A DNA stretch of 64,000 bases from Microbacterium kunmingense (GTDB lineage Bacteria > Actinomycetota > Actinomycetes > Actinomycetales > Microbacteriaceae), in contig NZ_JAKNUS010000010.1 in assembly GCF_023155745.1 (NCBI RefSeq), positions 1-64,000 on the forward strand. Direction: 5' to 3'. The notes below the pieces were generated by a model, which saw only the letters and a program-made list of their open reading frames with translations, was not told the origin of the DNA and searched no databases. The translations under genes were made by a program, and so were the position numbers. Shown piece by piece: positions 36,543 through 46,966 of this stretch. How positions within the stretch are numbered: position 1 is the stretch's first letter; each line of letters starts with the position of its first letter.

Positions 36543-38453
36543 TTACCCATCGGCGAGATGGTCGACGATCGCCGCGGCGAGCTTCGGTCCGACGCCGGGG
36601 AGCTCGGTGATCTCCTCGGGCGTGGCTTTCTTCAGGGCCGACACCGACCCGAAATGACGCAGCAGCGCGCGGATGCGCGCCTCCCCGAGGCCGGGCACCT
36701 CCGTCAGCACCGTCTGGATGTCACGACGCCGCCGGCTGCGCTGATGTCTGATGGCGAACCGGTGGGCCTCGTCGCGCAGCCGCTGCAGGAGATAGAGGGC
36801 CTCGCTCGTGCGGGGCAGGATGACGGGGAAGTCGTCGCCGGGAAGCCACACCTCCTCCAGCCGCTTGGCGATGCCCGCGAGCGCGATCTCCTGGTGGCCG
36901 GCGTCGGCGAGGGCCCGGGCCGCGGCGGCGACCTGCGGTGCGCCGCCATCGACGAGGAGAAGCTGAGGCGGATAGGCGAAGCGAGGTCGCTTGCGCGGGG
37001 CGGCACCCTCCTCCGCCGCGTCGTCCTGCTCCTCGGGTCGGTCGAGGTAAGCCAGTCGACGGGTGAGCACCTGGTACAGCGAGTCGGTGTCATCCGTGGT
37101 GTTCTCGACCTTGAAGGAGCGGTACTGATCCTTGCGCGGCAGCCCGTCCTCGAAGACGACCATCGACGCGACGACGTTCGTTCCGCCGAGGTGGGAGACG
37201 TCGTAGCACTCGATGCGCAGGGGCGCTTCCTCGAGTCCGAGAGCTTCCTGGAGGTCGGTCAGCGCTTGCGTCCGCGCGACGTAGTCGCTCGTGCGTCGGG
37301 TCTTGTGGAGCATCAGCGCCTGCTGCGCGTTCAGCGTCGCCGTCTTCATCAGCTCCGCCTTCTGCCCCCGCTGCGCGACACCGAGCGAGACGCGCTTGCC
37401 ACGCCTGGCCCGCAGCCACTCCTCCAACTCGTCCGCGTCGTCAGGGAGCTCGGGGACGAGCACCTGACGAGGGATGTCGGCCGCCGACGCATCTCCGTAC
37501 GTGCGCTGAAGCACCTGATCGACCAGGTCTGCGCCGGAGATGTCGATCTCCTTCTCGATCGTCGTGGCGCGGACGCCGCGCACCCGCCCGCCGCGGACGA
37601 CGAAGTGCTGCACGGCGGCGGCGAGCTCATCCTCGGCGATCCCGAAGAGGTCGGCGTCGGTGTCGGCGGGCAGGACCAGCGCACTGCGCTTGAGCACCGC
37701 ATCGATCGCCTGCAGCTTGTCGCGGTACATCGCGGCGGATTCGTAGTCCATCGCCGCGGACGCCTCGTTCATCCGCGCGGTCATCTCGCGCGTGAAGCGC
37801 TGGTCGCCCCCGGCCATGAACGCGACGAAGTCATCGACGATGGCGCGATGCTCGTCGATCGTCACCTTCATCGAGCACGGCCCGCCGCACCGGCCGATCT
37901 GACCGGGGAAGCATGGGCGTCCCGAGGCCATCGCCTTCTTGTAGGACGCATCGCTGCAGGTGCGGATCGGGAAGACCTTGATGAGCAGGTCGATGGTGTC
38001 GTGCACGGCCCACACCTTGGGATAGGGCCCGAAGTACTTCGCCCCCGCGATCCGGTGGTTGCGCGTGACCATGACCCTGGGTGCCTCATCCCCCAACGTC
38101 ACCGCCATGAAGGGGTAGGACTTGTCGTCGCGGTAGCGGACGTTGAACGGGGGGTCGAACTCCTTGATCCACTGGTACTCCAGCTGGAGCGAATCGACAT
38201 CGGTCGCGACGACGGTCCACTCGACTGAGGTGGCCGTGGTCACCATCCGCCGCGTGCGCTCGTGGAGCGTATGGAGGGGAGCGAAGTAGTTCGACAGGCG
38301 GGCGCGGAGGTTCTTCGCCTTCCCGACGTAGAGCACCCGCCCCTGCGCATCCCGGAATCGGTAGACCCCCGGGTTGGTGGGGATTTCGCCGGGTTTGGGG
38401 CGATAGGACAGCTGGGGGCGGCTGCGCCGCGGAGCGCGTTCGGTGGTCGTCAT
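36543..38453 (-). CDS. uvrC: UvrC, excinuclease ABC subunit C
   Basis: A 636-residue UvrC, which makes both incisions in nucleotide-excision repair. The GIY-YIG nuclease domain is at the N-terminus ([23 protein letters not shown]), followed by a UVR helix ([28 protein letters not shown]), the RNase H-like nuclease domain ([24 protein letters not shown] ... [14 protein letters not shown]), and two helix-hairpin-helix repeats at the C-terminus. It starts seven bases after the uvrA stop, so it is transcribed with uvrA. Confidence 0.95.
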   Translation of the reverse strand: MTTTERAPRRSRPQLSYRPKPGEIPTNPGVYRFRDAQGRVLYVGKAKNLRARLSNYFAPLHTLHERTRRMVTTATSVEWTVVATDVDSLQLEYQWIKEFDPPFNVRYRDDKSYPFMAVTLGDEAPRVMVTRNHRIAGAKYFGPYPKVWAVHDTIDLLIKVFPIRTCSDASYKKAMASGRPCFPGQIGRCGGPCSMKVTIDEHRAIVDDFVAFMAGGDQRFTREMTARMNEASAAMDYESAAMYRDKLQAIDAVLKRSALVLPADTDADLFGIAEDELAAAVQHFVVRGGRVRGVRATTIEKEIDISGADLVDQVLQRTYGDASAADIPRQVLVPELPDDADELEEWLRARRGKRVSLGVAQRGQKAELMKTATLNAQQALMLHKTRRTSDYVARTQALTDLQEALGLEEAPLRIECYDVSHLGGTNVVASMVVFEDGLPRKDQYRSFKVENTTDDTDSLYQVLTRRLAYLDRPEEQDDAAEEGAAPRKRPRFAYPPQLLLVDGGAPQVAAAARALADAGHQEIALAGIAKRLEEVWLPGDDFPVILPRTSEALYLLQRLRDEAHRFAIRHQRSRRRRDIQTVLTEVPGLGEARIRALLRHFGSVSALKKATPEEITELPGVGPKLAAAIVDHLADG

Positions 38454-38460
38454 GGCCGAC

Positions 38461-41415
38461 TCAGCCGGCCTTGCGGACCGCCGACTCGCCGAGCACCTCG
38501 GCGAGGAACGCGCCGGTGTGGCTCTCCTCGACGCGCGCCACCTGCTCCGGCGTGCCCGTGGCGATCACCTGGCCCCCACCCGATCCCCCCTCGGGTCCGA
38601 GGTCGATCACCCAGTCCGCGGACTTGATGACGTCGAGGTTGTGCTCGATGACGATGACCGAGTTGCCCTTGTCGACCAGCCCGTTCAGCACCTCGAGCAA
38701 TCGCCGCACGTCTTCGAAGTGCAGACCGGTCGTCGGCTCGTCGAGGACGTAGATGCTGCGTCCGTTCGAGCGGCGCTGCAGCTCGGTCGCGAGCTTGACA
38801 CGCTGGGCTTCTCCGCCGGAGAGCGTCGTCGCCGACTGTCCCAGCCTCACGTATCCGAGCCCGACGTCGACGAGCGTCTTCAGGTAGCGGTGGATCGCCT
38901 GGATGGGCTCGAAGAATTCGGCGGCCTCCGAGATCGGCATTTCGAGCACTTCGGCGATGTTCTTGCCCTTGTAGTGGACCGAGAGGGTGTCGCGGTTGTA
39001 CCGCTTGCCGTGGCAGACCTCGCAGTCGACGTAGACGTCGGGGAGGAAGTTCATCTCGATCTTGATCGTGCCGTCGCCCGAGCAGGCCTCGCACCGGCCG
39101 CCCTTGACGTTGAAGCTGAATCGGCCCGGCTGGTACCCCCGGGCCTTGGCTTCGGGAGTCTCGCTGAAGAGGGTGCGGATGCGGTCGAACACGCCCGTGT
39201 AGGTCGCGGGGTTGGAGCGGGGCGTGCGGCCGATGGGCGCCTGGTCGACGTGGACGACCTTGTCGAGGTTGTCCAGGCCCGTGACCCGGGTGTGCTTGCC
39301 GGGAACCGTCCGGGCGCCGTTGAGCCGGGAGGCGAGCACCTGATACAGGATGTCGTTCACCAGGGACGACTTCCCCGACCCGCTCACCCCGGTCACCGCC
39401 GTGAGGACTCCGAGGGGGAAGTCGACAGTGACGTTGCGCAGGTTGTTCGCCCGGGCACCCACCACGCTGATCTTGCGCGAGCGATCGATGCGACGGCGCT
39501 TCTTCGGCGTCGGGATCGCGCGACGACCGGACAGGTAGTCGCCGGTGATGGAGTCCGGATCGGCGAGGAGCGCGTCGAGGGGACCGGAGTGGACCACCTC
39601 ACCGCCGTCCACGCCCGCGCGGGGACCGATGTCGACGATCCAGTCGGCCGCGTGGATGGTCTCTTCATCGTGCTCGACGACGATGAGGGTGTTGCCCAGA
39701 TCGCGAAGCTTGACCAGCGTCTCGATGAGACGCCGGTTGTCGCGCTGGTGCAGACCGATCGACGGCTCGTCGAGGACGTACAGCACGCCCGTCAGGCCGG
39801 AGCCGATCTGCGTCGCCAGGCGGATGCGCTGCGCCTCGCCGCCCGACAGCGATCCGGCCGAACGGCTGAGGTTGAGGTAGTTCAGTCCCACCTGGATGAG
39901 GAAGTCCAGACGGAGGCGGATCTCGCGCAGCACCTGCGCGGCGATCTTCGCCTCGCGCGGGGTCAGCTCGAGATCGGCGAAGAACGCGTGGGCGTCGCCG
40001 AGGCTCAGCCGGGAGGCGTCCGCGATGGAGTGCCCGTGCACCTGCACGGCGAGCACCTCGGGCTTCAGCCGCGCACCGTCGCAGACAGGGCAGGGAACCT
40101 CGCGCAGGAACTCCGCCCACCGCTGTCGCTGCGTGTCGGACTCGGCCTGCAGGTACTGGCGCTCGATGTACGGCACCACGCCCTCGAACCCCGACGAGTA
40201 CCGCATCTCGCGCCCGTAACGGTTCTTCCACCGCACGGTCACCTTGTAGTTCTCGCCCCGCAGAACCGCGTCCTTGATGTCTGCCGGGAGCTTCCTCCAC
40301 GGAGTGTCGAGCGAGAAATCCAGATCGCGGGCGAGACCCTCGAGAAGCCGTTCGTAGTACTGGAAGAGCCCCTTGCCCTGAGTGGTCCACGGGATGAGCA
40401 CGCCGTCGCGGATCGACAGGTCCTCATCGCCGATCATGAGCTCGACATCCACCGACATCCGGGTTCCGAGGCCGGAGCAAGCCGGGCACGCGCCGAACGG
40501 CGCGTTGAAGGAGAAGGTGCGGGGCTCGATCTCGGTGAGCTGAAGCGGGTGACCGTTCGGGCACGCCAGCTTCTCGGAGAACGACTGCCACGCCTCATCG
40601 CCCTCGCGGTCGACGAAGTTCACCTGCATGACGCCTCCGGCCAGGCCCAGGGCCGTCTCGACCGAGTCGGTCACCCGCGACAGGATGTCGGGACCGGCGA
40701 CCAGGCGGTCCACGACCACCGCGATGTCGTGCTTGTAGCTCTTCTTCAGCGCGGGCGCGTCGGCGAGCTGGACCATCTCGCCGTCGACGATCGCGCGCGA
40801 GTACCCCTTCGCACTCAGCTCCTTGAACAGGTCGACGAACTCGCCCTTCTTCTGCGAGACGACGGGCGCGACGATCTGGTAGCGGGTGCGCTCGGGCAGC
40901 TCCATGAGCTGATCGGCGATCTGCTGCACGGTCTGGCGTTGGATGACCTCGCCGCACTCGGGGCAGTGAGGGATGCCGATGCGAGCCCACAGCAGCCGCA
41001 TGTAGTCGTGGATCTCGGTGATCGTGCCGACCGTGGACCGCGGGTTGCGGTTGGTCGATTTCTGGTCGATCGAGACGGCGGGACTCAGGCCCTCGATGAA
41101 GTCGACATCGGGCCGGTCGACCTGCCCCAGGAATTGGCGGGCGTACGCGCTGAGCGACTCGACGTAGCGGCGCTGACCCTCGGCGAAGATCGTGTCGAAG
41201 GCGAGGCTGGACTTTCCCGACCCCGACAGGCCGGTGAAGACGACGAGGGAATCACGGGGGATGTCGAGGTCGACGTCCTTGAGATTGTGGACGCGGGCGC
41301 CCCGGACGCTGAGTTTCCCCGAGGGCGCGAAGGGGTGATTTCCGCCGGATGCGGAGCCGGTCGAGAGGCTTGACGGCGCGGCGGAACCGGGGAGGGCGAC
41401 GGGAACGATGGGCAC
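38461..41415 (-). CDS. uvrA: UvrA, excinuclease ABC subunit A
   Basis: A 984-residue UvrA, the damage-recognition ATPase. Two ABC modules are seen: Walker [21 protein letters not shown] near residue 48 and [16 protein letters not shown] in the second half; signatures [20 protein letters not shown] and [16 protein letters not shown]. Zinc modules have [21 protein letters not shown] and [19 protein letters not shown]. The first 35 residues are a Ser/Pro/Ala-rich extension. The start is GTG 41415, placed exactly six bases after the -10 of a damage-type promoter, so the message is leaderless. Confidence 0.96.
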   Translation of the reverse strand: MPIVPVALPGSAAPSSLSTGSASGGNHPFAPSGKLSVRGARVHNLKDVDLDIPRDSLVVFTGLSGSGKSSLAFDTIFAEGQRRYVESLSAYARQFLGQVDRPDVDFIEGLSPAVSIDQKSTNRNPRSTVGTITEIHDYMRLLWARIGIPHCPECGEVIQRQTVQQIADQLMELPERTRYQIVAPVVSQKKGEFVDLFKELSAKGYSRAIVDGEMVQLADAPALKKSYKHDIAVVVDRLVAGPDILSRVTDSVETALGLAGGVMQVNFVDREGDEAWQSFSEKLACPNGHPLQLTEIEPRTFSFNAPFGACPACSGLGTRMSVDVELMIGDEDLSIRDGVLIPWTTQGKGLFQYYERLLEGLARDLDFSLDTPWRKLPADIKDAVLRGENYKVTVRWKNRYGREMRYSSGFEGVVPYIERQYLQAESDTQRQRWAEFLREVPCPVCDGARLKPEVLAVQVHGHSIADASRLSLGDAHAFFADLELTPREAKIAAQVLREIRLRLDFLIQVGLNYLNLSRSAGSLSGGEAQRIRLATQIGSGLTGVLYVLDEPSIGLHQRDNRRLIETLVKLRDLGNTLIVVEHDEETIHAADWIVDIGPRAGVDGGEVVHSGPLDALLADPDSITGDYLSGRRAIPTPKKRRRIDRSRKISVVGARANNLRNVTVDFPLGVLTAVTGVSGSGKSSLVNDILYQVLASRLNGARTVPGKHTRVTGLDNLDKVVHVDQAPIGRTPRSNPATYTGVFDRIRTLFSETPEAKARGYQPGRFSFNVKGGRCEACSGDGTIKIEMNFLPDVYVDCEVCHGKRYNRDTLSVHYKGKNIAEVLEMPISEAAEFFEPIQAIHRYLKTLVDVGLGYVRLGQSATTLSGGEAQRVKLATELQRRSNGRSIYVLDEPTTGLHFEDVRRLLEVLNGLVDKGNSVIVIEHNLDVIKSADWVIDLGPEGGSGGGQVIATGTPEQVARVEESHTGAFLAEVLGESAVRKAG

Positions 41416-41421
41416 CCGTCA

Positions 41422-41443
41422 AGTGTAGGTGGGGCCTCCGACA
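41422..41443 (-). promoter_or_regulatory. PafBC-type DNA-damage promoter of uvrA
   Basis: On the minus strand TGTCGGAG (41436-41443), eight bases, TACACT (41422-41427), six bases, then GTG 41415. Same design as at uvrB and at the hydrolase at 158. uvrA is a known member of the PafBC regulon in mycobacteria. Confidence 0.85.
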
Positions 41444-41488
41444 TGGGGCCGGGCGTTCGCGTCGAGCGAGACTCGGCGCACGATCGGC

Positions 41489-41911
41489 TCAGCCGAGGGA
41501 CACCCGTCCGGCAGCGTCGAGGTGCAATCCCGGGTTGTGCGCCACCTCCCACGGATGCCCGTCGGGATCGACGAAGACGCCCGAGTAGCCGCCCCACGGG
41601 GTCGGCCCGGCGCGCCGGCTGATCCGGGCTCCCGCCTCCCCCGCCGCATCCAGGATCGCGTCGACGACCTCCGGGGAGGTCACGTTGTGCGCCAGCGTCA
41701 CCCCACCCCATCCGCCGAGGTCGTCGACACCGGAATCCTCAGCGAGCTCCGACCTCCCCCACAGGGCGAGCACGAACCCGTCGAGCGCGAAGAAGGCGAC
41801 GACGCCGTCCACCGACTGCTCGTGCGGCCTCCAGCCCAGCTCTCGATAGAAGGCCAGAGCCCTGTCGAGGTCGGTCACACCCAGCGTGATGAGACTGACT
41901 CGCTGAGCCAT
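41489..41911 (-). CDS. VOC-family protein (glyoxalase-like)
   Basis: A 140-residue vicinal oxygen chelate protein. Two paired beta-alpha-beta-beta-beta units are seen: SLITLGVTDLDRALAFYRELGW at the N-terminus, then GVVAFFALDGFVLALWGR, and the second half with VDAILDAAGEAGARI and GGYSGVFVDPDGHPWEVAHNP. Metal ligands are not obvious. It starts seven bases after uvrB, so it is probably made from the uvrB damage-inducible message, and it ends 73 bases before uvrA. ATG 41911 is preferred; an upstream ATG at 41926 overlapping uvrB is an alternative. Function unknown; resistance to a DNA-reactive compound would fit the context. Confidence 0.85.
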   Translation of the reverse strand: MAQRVSLITLGVTDLDRALAFYRELGWRPHEQSVDGVVAFFALDGFVLALWGRSELAEDSGVDDLGGWGGVTLAHNVTSPEVVDAILDAAGEAGARISRRAGPTPWGGYSGVFVDPDGHPWEVAHNPGLHLDAAGRVSLG

Positions 41912-41918
41912 CGCGCCC

Positions 41919-43997
41919 TCAGGCATGGCCCGCCCTCTCCATCGCACGCAGCTCCTTCTTGAGGTCCTGCACCTCGTCACGCAGACGCGCTGCGAGTTCG
42001 AACTTCAATTCCCCCGCCGCCGCGAGCATCTGGCTCGAGAGGTCGGCGATCGTCGCCTCCAGCTGCTCGGCGCCCTCGGCCGCGATCCCCTCGCGACGCA
42101 GCTGCGGCGTGGGCGATTTGCCCTTCCCCGACTTCACCCGCGAGTCCTTGCGGTTCAGCAGGGCCTTGGTGTCGTCCGCCTCGCGGGCGAGGACCTCGGT
42201 GATGTCGGCGATGCGCTTGCGCAGCGGCTGCGGATCGATGCCGTGCTCGAGGTTGTAGGCGATCTGCTTGTCGCGTCGGCGATTGGTCTCGTCGATGGCG
42301 TTGCGCATGGAATCGGTGATGGTGTCGGCGTACATGTGGACTTCGCCCGAGACGTTGCGCGCCGCGCGACCGATGGTCTGGATGAGAGACGTCCCGGATC
42401 GGAGGAAGCCCTCCTTGTCGGCATCCAGGATCGACACCAGCGAGACCTCCGGAAGGTCCAGGCCCTCACGCAGCAGGTTGATGCCGACCAGGACGTCGTA
42501 GACGCCGGCCCGGAGCTCGGTCAGCAGCTCCACCCGACGCAGGGTGTCGACATCGGAGTGGAGGTAGCGCACCCGCACGCCGTGCTCGCCGAGGAAGTCG
42601 GTGAGCTCCTCCGCCATCTTCTTCGTCAGCGTCGTCACCAGCACGCGCTCGTCGCGCTCCACCCGCAGTCGGATCTCTTCGAGCAGGTCGTCGATCTGCC
42701 CCTTGGAGGGCTTCACCACGATCTGCGGGTCGATCAGTCCCGTCGGCCGGATGATCTGCTCGACCACCCCGTCGGCGATGCCCATCTCGTACCGCCCGGG
42801 CGTCGCCGAGAGGTAGACGGTCTGGCCGATCCGCTCCTTGAACTCGTCCCAGCGCAGCGGCCGGTTGTCCAGGGCGCTGGGCAGACGGAACCCGTGCTCC
42901 ACCAGGGTGCGCTTGCGCGACGCGTCGCCCTCGTACATCGCGCCGATCTGCGGAACGGTCACGTGGGATTCGTCGATGACCATCAGGAAGTCGTCGGGGA
43001 AGAAGTCCAGCAGCGTGTGCGGGGGCTCACCGGGCATGCGGCCGTCGAGATGGCGCGAGTAGTTCTCGATTCCCGAGCAGAAGCCGAGCTGCTGCAGCAT
43101 CTCGAGATCGAAGGTCGTCCGCATCCGCAAGCGCTGCGCCTCGAGCAGCTTGTTCTGCGACTCCAGCTCCTTCAGCCGCTCGGCCAGCTCGTGCTCGATG
43201 GTCCCGATCGCCCGCTGCACCGTCTCGGTGCCGGCGACGTAATGCGAGGCCGGGAAGATCGGGACGGAGTCCATGCGCTGGACGACGTCGCCGGTGAGGG
43301 GATGGAGCATGTAGAGCGCTTCGATCTCGTCGCCGAACATCTCGATCCGGATGGCGTACTCCTCGTACACCGGGATGATCTCGATCGTGTCGCCGCGAAC
43401 CCGGAAATTGCCGCGCGAGAAGTCCACGTCGTTCCGGTTGTACTGCATCGAGATGAACTTGCGGATGAGGGCGTCGCGGTCGTAGACCTCCCCCACCTGC
43501 AGCGCCACCATCGCGCGCAGGTACTCCTCGGGAGCGCCCAGACCGTAGATGCACGAGACGGTCGAGACCACCACGACGTCGCGACGGGACAGCAGCGAGT
43601 TGGTGGTGGAGTGCCGGAGCCGCTCGACCTCGGCGTTGATGGAGGAGTCCTTCTCGATGAAGGTGTCCGTCTGCGGCACGTAGGCCTCGGGCTGGTAGTA
43701 GTCGTAGTACGACACGAAGTACTCGACGGCGTTGTGCGGCATGAGCTCGCGGAACTCGTTCGCGAGCTGCGCGGCGAGGGTCTTGTTGTGCGCGAGCACC
43801 AGCGTCGGCCGCTGGACGGCTTCGATCAGCCATGCGGTGGTGGCGGACTTGCCCGTTCCGGTCGCCCCCAGAAGCACGACATCGGTCTCGCCGGCGTTGA
43901 TGCGAGCGGCGAGGTCGGCGATGGCCTGCGGCTGATCACCGGAGGGCTCGTATTCGCTGACGACCTCGAAGGGTCTGACGGATCGTGTGGTCTGCAC
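41919..43997 (-). CDS. uvrB: UvrB, excinuclease ABC subunit B
   Basis: A 692-residue UvrB helicase-like protein. Motifs: [10 protein letters not shown], Walker [20 protein letters not shown], the beta-hairpin region [20 protein letters not shown] that clamps [20 protein letters not shown], motif [14 protein letters not shown] and the C-terminal UVR motif [24 protein letters not shown] 43997 is chosen over an upstream in-frame ATG because a damage-type promoter places its -10 six bases before it and family similarity starts at [12 protein letters not shown]. Confidence 0.96.
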   Translation of the reverse strand: MQTTRSVRPFEVVSEYEPSGDQPQAIADLAARINAGETDVVLLGATGTGKSATTAWLIEAVQRPTLVLAHNKTLAAQLANEFRELMPHNAVEYFVSYYDYYQPEAYVPQTDTFIEKDSSINAEVERLRHSTTNSLLSRRDVVVVSTVSCIYGLGAPEEYLRAMVALQVGEVYDRDALIRKFISMQYNRNDVDFSRGNFRVRGDTIEIIPVYEEYAIRIEMFGDEIEALYMLHPLTGDVVQRMDSVPIFPASHYVAGTETVQRAIGTIEHELAERLKELESQNKLLEAQRLRMRTTFDLEMLQQLGFCSGIENYSRHLDGRMPGEPPHTLLDFFPDDFLMVIDESHVTVPQIGAMYEGDASRKRTLVEHGFRLPSALDNRPLRWDEFKERIGQTVYLSATPGRYEMGIADGVVEQIIRPTGLIDPQIVVKPSKGQIDDLLEEIRLRVERDERVLVTTLTKKMAEELTDFLGEHGVRVRYLHSDVDTLRRVELLTELRAGVYDVLVGINLLREGLDLPEVSLVSILDADKEGFLRSGTSLIQTIGRAARNVSGEVHMYADTITDSMRNAIDETNRRRDKQIAYNLEHGIDPQPLRKRIADITEVLAREADDTKALLNRKDSRVKSGKGKSPTPQLRREGIAAEGAEQLEATIADLSSQMLAAAGELKFELAARLRDEVQDLKKELRAMERAGHA

Positions 43998-44003
43998 CGT
44001 TCC

Positions 44004-44025
44004 AGGGTAGGCGTGCCCTCCGACA
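44004..44025 (-). promoter_or_regulatory. PafBC-type DNA-damage promoter of uvrB
   Basis: On the minus strand TGTCGGAG (44018-44025), eight bases, TACCCT (44004-44009), six bases, GTG 43997. It lies ten bases downstream of the stop of the preceding gene. It probably also drives the VOC gene. Confidence 0.85.
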
Positions 44026-44034
44026 TCCGGCCCG

Positions 44035-44634
44035 TCAGCCGAATCCGCCGCCGAATCCTCCCGCATCCATTCCGCCGAAGCCCCCGTCGCCGAATCCGCC
44101 GCCGAGGCCCCCGTCGCCGGCGAACCCGCCGGCGTCGGCGGTCGCGCCCGGGTCGACGGTGTCGACGAGCCATCCCGGCTGCTCGGCGAGCATGAGGGAA
44201 CCGGCGCCGACGGTGAAGTAGGCCGTCACCGCCTGGGTGAGGAGGAACTGCTGCGCGACGACGGTCATCACGCCGGCGCTCATGAGGACCGAGCGCGGGT
44301 CGGCGGCATCCCGGGGGTCGCCGGTCTCCGGCGTCAGCCGTCCCTCGGATCGCTCGGCGCGGTATCGCTCGGCGCGCCGAAGGAGCTGGGCCAGCAGACC
44401 CGGCTCCGCCGTGGCATCCCGACGCTCGTCATCGCGGAGGAACGGGCGCAGCTCCTCGAGCATCTGCCGCCGCCGCTCGACGGGGAGGTCTCGGAAGGCG
44501 GCGGCGTGCGCGCTCTCGATGACCGACGCGGGGAGCGTGTTGAGCAGATACACGTACCGCGAGATCTGCTCCTCTTCGGTGACCGCGCGATACGGGGTCT
44601 TCCGTCCCCGACGGAATCTCGAGAGCACACCCAT
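44035..44634 (-). CDS. conserved protein with Gly-rich tail
   Basis: A 199-residue protein not recognised as a named family. The first 95 residues are charged and helical ([34 protein letters not shown]). The middle has a hydrophobic stretch ([31 protein letters not shown]) that could be one membrane helix or a buried core. The last 35 residues are Gly/Phe/Asp-rich with GGFG and GGDGG units. The start has a strong AGAAGGAG ribosome binding site and a TACCCT box about 30 bases upstream. It lies between coaE and uvrB. Confidence 0.75.
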   Translation of the reverse strand: MGVLSRFRRGRKTPYRAVTEEEQISRYVYLLNTLPASVIESAHAAAFRDLPVERRRQMLEELRPFLRDDERRDATAEPGLLAQLLRRAERYRAERSEGRLTPETGDPRDAADPRSVLMSAGVMTVVAQQFLLTQAVTAYFTVGAGSLMLAEQPGWLVDTVDPGATADAGGFAGDGGLGGGFGDGGFGGMDAGGFGGGFG

Positions 44635-44674
44635 GACGGCTCCTTCTGATCGATAGCCACAGGGTACGCCGAAC

Positions 44675-45301
44675 TCAGCCCTGGGCGGCCTTCTTCCGGG
44701 CGATCAACCCCGGCAGCTCCTGCCAGAGACGGTCCACCTGGGAGAGCGTCTCGGCCAGCGGCGCCGCCGTATCGACCACCACGTCGGCGAGCGCGAGTCG
44801 CACGTCGTCGGGCACCTGTGCGGCAATCCGGGCGCTCGCGTCGGACTCGGTGAAACCGCGGAGGTCGATGAGCCGCCGACGTCGGACATCGGCGGGGGCG
44901 TGGGCGACCACGATGAGATCCCACGGATCGTCGCTCCGCGCCTCGGCGAGCAGGGGCACGTCGTACACCACGACCGCCCGGGGGTCGGCGGCGAACGCCT
45001 CGGCGAAGCGGCGTGCCGACTCGGCGCGGACAGCGGGGTGCACGACGGCGTTCAAGCGTGCGACCGCGGCGGGATCGCCGAAGGTGCGACCGGCGAGCGC
45101 CGCCCGATCGAGGGTGCCGTCGGCGCGGAGGATGTCGCCCCCGAATTCGGCGGCGAGGGCCTGAAGGACCGGGGATCCCTCCCGCTGGACGTCACGGACG
45201 ATCGCGTCGGCGTCCACGACGACCGCGCCATGGTCGCCGAGTCGACGCGCGATGGTCGATTTCCCCGAGGCGATCCCGCCGGTGAGCGCGAGCAGAGGCA
45301 T
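44675..45301 (-). CDS. coaE: dephospho-CoA kinase
   Basis: A 208-residue CoaE, the last enzyme of CoA synthesis. The P-loop LTGGIASGKSTIARRL is near residue 5, followed by VVVDADAIVRDVQREGSP and the family motif HPAVRAE. It also has VVYDVPLLAEA and the C-terminal SEVDRLWQEL-like segment (SQVDRLWQELPG). ATG 45301 is chosen with a GGTGGAGGC ribosome binding site. It precedes the 44035-44634 gene by 40 bases. The divergent receiver gene starts 110 bases upstream. Confidence 0.94.
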   Translation of the reverse strand: MPLLALTGGIASGKSTIARRLGDHGAVVVDADAIVRDVQREGSPVLQALAAEFGGDILRADGTLDRAALAGRTFGDPAAVARLNAVVHPAVRAESARRFAEAFAADPRAVVVYDVPLLAEARSDDPWDLIVVAHAPADVRRRRLIDLRGFTESDASARIAAQVPDDVRLALADVVVDTAAPLAETLSQVDRLWQELPGLIARKKAAQG

Positions 45302-45352
45302 GCCTCCACCATGCCACGTCGATGTCATACGGCGCGGCGCGCCCGCGCACTC

Positions 45353-45358
45353 TAGACT
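45353..45358 (+). promoter_or_regulatory. -10 element of the receiver gene
   Basis: TAGACT predicts a leader of about 45 bases before GTG 45411. No good -35 hexamer at 16-18 bases. Confidence 0.4.
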
Positions 45359-45410
45359 GGGCCGATCGGACGCAATCCCGAACGCGGCCGGAAGCGAGCG
45401 AGGCAGCGCG

Positions 45411-45782
45411 GTGCCACAGTCAGCCGTCGTGATCGAAGATGAGGCCGACATCCGGTCGCTCATCTCCCTCGTGCTGGAGTCGGCAGGCTACGCCGTGCAC
45501 GCCGCCGACAACGGGGTGGACGGTGTCGAGCTGGTGCGCCGCGTGTCGCCGGAGGTCGTCACCCTCGACATCAGCATGCCCGGCATCGACGGATACGAGA
45601 CCGCCCGGCGCATCCGCCGATTCAGCGCCACGCACATCATCATGATCACGGCGTTCGTGCAGGAGTCCGATGCGCAGGAGGGTCTGGACGCCGGCGCCGA
45701 CGAGTATCTGCGCAAGCCCTTCCGTCCTCGCGAGCTGCGCGCGCGCATCGAGGCGCTCGCGACGTCCCGCCGGCCCGAATAG
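45411..45782 (+). CDS. single-domain response regulator (receiver only)
   Basis: A 123-residue CheY-like receiver without an output domain. The acidic pair Glu9-Asp10, phospho-acceptor Asp53 in TLDISMPGIDG, switch Thr in MITAF and Lys in YLRKPF are all present, so it should be phosphorylated. GTG 45411 is chosen because the fold starts there; earlier frame sequence is a shadow of coaE. It converges on a GGDEF-like membrane protein gene and its likely partner kinase (46966-48648). The output must come through protein contacts. Confidence 0.85.
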   Translation: MPQSAVVIEDEADIRSLISLVLESAGYAVHAADNGVDGVELVRRVSPEVVTLDISMPGIDGYETARRIRRFSATHIIMITAFVQESDAQEGLDAGADEYLRKPFRPRELRARIEALATSRRPE

Positions 45783-45787
45783 GCGGC

Positions 45788-46966
45788 TCAGCCCTCGGCG
45801 CTGCGCGCGACCACCACCGCCGAGTCCGCGCTGGAGAAGCCGTTCACGGCGCTCGCTCGCGCGACCCGGAGAAGCGTGTCGGCGTCGTAGCCCACGACCT
45901 CCGTCAACGCCACACCCACCCCGACGACGGGCAGGCCCACGCCGGAGAGCTGCCCCAGCGCATCGAAGCTGCCCCGGTACAGGGTCATCGCCTCCCGGCG
46001 TGCGGCACTCGGCGAGGACGCCGTCGTGACCAGCGCGATGCCGCCCTCGTCGTCCTCCCCCATCACCGAGAAGAGCGGTGCGTGGGTTCGGACCGCCTCG
46101 CGCCACACCGTGATCGCCTCCCGGCGCGCCTCCTCGCCGAACGCGGTGGCGATGTGCGCCAGATCGTCGAGCCTGACCTCGATGACGGCGAGCGCGGTAC
46201 CCCGGGTCATGGCCCGGGCCGCGAGCGACTCCAGCGCCGCCCGCATGCGCCCGGCGGTGAGAATGCCCGTTACGGCATCCTCGGCCCCGGCCAGCGCCCG
46301 CTGGTGGCGCAGCTCGGCGCGCCCGGCGCGGAGCACGGAGGTGACGATGACCGCGACGACGATCAGCAGGATCGTCAGCATCCCGACCACGACGCTGCCG
46401 AACCAGGTCTGGAAGGTGGGGTCATCGGGGCCCAGCAGCAGGAACGCGACCAAGCGGAGGAGGAAGAAGACGCTCTCCACCAGGAACACCGCGCCCAGCA
46501 CCCAGGCCGTGCGCGCTCTGCCGAGCGACCCGCGAAAGCACTCGACTCCCGCGGTTGCGGCGACCACGACGAGTGCGGCGAAGGTCCAGGCGGCGCCGGC
46601 CCAATCGCCCCGGGTCGGCGCATCGACGACGGTCGCGATCGCCGTGATGATGCTCAGCGCCGCGATGATGACGAGCGCGACGCCGTTCCGACGCTCGTTG
46701 TAGAGGCGACAGCCGACCCACATCGCCCCGGTCCCCGCGACGAAGGTCACGTTCCCCGCGACGACCGCCCAGAGGGCCGTGGGGTCGGCGGCCCATGCCA
46801 GATAGAGCAGCGACGTCAGAATGGCGCCGAGGAACCCGAGCGACCATGCGCGACCCGCTGCCTCGTCGCGGCGCAGCACCGTCTCCAGGAGGAACACCGT
46901 GCCGGCGACGAAGACGACGAGCGCGGTCATCGCGGCCGTGGTGACGAGGTCGAGCTCGCTGAGCAT
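45788..46966 (-). CDS. membrane protein with degenerate GGDEF domain
   Basis: A 392-residue protein with about seven membrane helices (residues 5-215) and a C-terminal GGDEF-like domain (about 225-390). The catalytic GGDEF signature is replaced by GEDDE at 303-307, and the substrate residues are not conserved, so it is probably not an active diguanylate cyclase. It starts overlapping the stop of the histidine kinase (TGATG), meaning the two are coupled, and it ends five bases from the stop of the lone receiver. It may bind c-di-GMP or a partner as a sensor. Confidence 0.8.
   Translation of the reverse strand: MLSELDLVTTAAMTALVVFVAGTVFLLETVLRRDEAAGRAWSLGFLGAILTSLLYLAWAADPTALWAVVAGNVTFVAGTGAMWVGCRLYNERRNGVALVIIAALSIITAIATVVDAPTRGDWAGAAWTFAALVVVAATAGVECFRGSLGRARTAWVLGAVFLVESVFFLLRLVAFLLLGPDDPTFQTWFGSVVVGMLTILLIVVAVIVTSVLRAGRAELRHQRALAGAEDAVTGILTAGRMRAALESLAARAMTRGTALAVIEVRLDDLAHIATAFGEEARREAITVWREAVRTHAPLFSVMGEDDEGGIALVTTASSPSAARREAMTLYRGSFDALGQLSGVGLPVVGVGVALTEVVGYDADTLLRVARASAVNGFSSADSAVVVARSAEG

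Noticed and set aside
45788..46966. Active diguanylate cyclase
   Set aside because: The GGDEF signature is GEDDE and substrate residues are not kept, so an active enzyme is not claimed.
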